Made by a program: the position numbers and the translations under genes
Shown: in pieces, positions 5,654-5,876 of the stretch
How the letters are laid out: each line of letters starts with the position of its first letter
Position numbering within the stretch: position 1 is the stretch's first letter
DNA from: Planctomycetota bacterium
GTDB lineage: Bacteria; Planctomycetota; Phycisphaerae; Sedimentisphaerales; Anaerohalosphaeraceae
Length of the DNA stretch: 5,876 nucleotides
Reading direction: 5' to 3'
Assembly: GCA_021160785.1 (NCBI GenBank)
Contig: JAGHBX010000299.1
Coordinates: forward strand, 1 to 5,876
Notes under the pieces: model-generated
What the model saw: only the letters and a program-made list of their open reading frames with translations
Database searches by the model: none
Told to the model about the DNA's origin: nothing

Positions 5654-5876
5654 ATGCAGGTCTTGTTAATGATGCTCGGTTGCGGAATGGCGTTCATTGT
5701 CGCCTATCACACTTACGGCAAATTCCTGGCCCGGAAGATATTCGGTCTGAATCCGAACGCGGCGGTTCCCAGCAAGGAACTCAACGACGGCGTCGACTAC
5801 GTCCCCGCATCCAAGGGCATACTGTTCGGCCATCACTTCACCTCCATCGCCGGCACGGGACCCATCGTAGGACCCG
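5654..5876 (+). CDS. cstA: CstA-type carbon starvation/peptide transporter, N-terminal part
   Basis: The first 74 codons of a gene that runs off the window. After a hydrophobic first helix (about residues 1-19) comes 'YGKFLARKIFGL', then 'ELNDGVDYVP', 'LFGHHFTSIAG' and 'TGPIVGP'. These segments are a hallmark of the CstA family, inner-membrane transporters known in E. coli for peptide and pyruvate uptake (CstA, BtsT). AGGAG lies 7 nt before the ATG. The gene starts 41 nt after der; the gap has only a weak TTGACA (5626-5631) without a good -10, so read-through from der or an unrecognised promoter is possible. The substrate cannot be told from this fragment. Confidence 0.93.
   Translation, partial: MQVLLMMLGCGMAFIVAYHTYGKFLARKIFGLNPNAAVPSKELNDGVDYVPASKGILFGHHFTSIAGTGPIVGP

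Overview
The window looks like chromosomal DNA from a planctomycete, most likely of the Phycisphaerae/Sedimentisphaerales type. This is an inference from gene content: two prepilin-type proteins with the H-X9-DG C-terminal motif that is hugely expanded in Planctomycetota and related PVC phyla, a Tat-exported GH5 glycoside hydrolase, a zinc-ribbon/PH-domain membrane protein, and a Der GTPase with an atypical second P-loop. No RNA gene, CRISPR array, transposase or attachment site was seen.

Layout. Positions 1-76 hold nothing I can assign. From 77 to 2151 there are two tandem plus-strand prepilin genes (267-1052 and 1270-2151). Each is preceded by its own copy of an almost identical cassette: a near-consensus sigma-70 promoter, a leader of about 150 nt with two potential hairpins and a short open frame starting at the predicted +1, and the first ~28 codons of the prepilin. 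After those codons the two genes diverge sharply, so the pair looks like one 5' module attached to two different payloads. Positions 2152-2266 are a short convergent gap with no clear terminator. On the minus strand follow a GH5 hydrolase (3018-4103) and, 28 nt downstream of it, a zinc-ribbon plus PH-domain membrane protein (2267-2989); they probably share a transcript. The divergent gap 4104-4298 carries a promoter candidate for each direction. On the plus strand are der (4299-5612), a ribosome-assembly GTPase, and, 41 nt later, the beginning of cstA (5654 to the window edge), a peptide/pyruvate-type transporter.

Functionally the genes do not form one pathway. The prepilins and the GH5 enzyme concern the cell envelope and exported functions, the PH protein is an inner-membrane protein of unknown role, and der and cstA are housekeeping and nutrient uptake. 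The most interesting signal is the duplicated promoter-leader-N-terminus cassette in front of the two prepilin genes.
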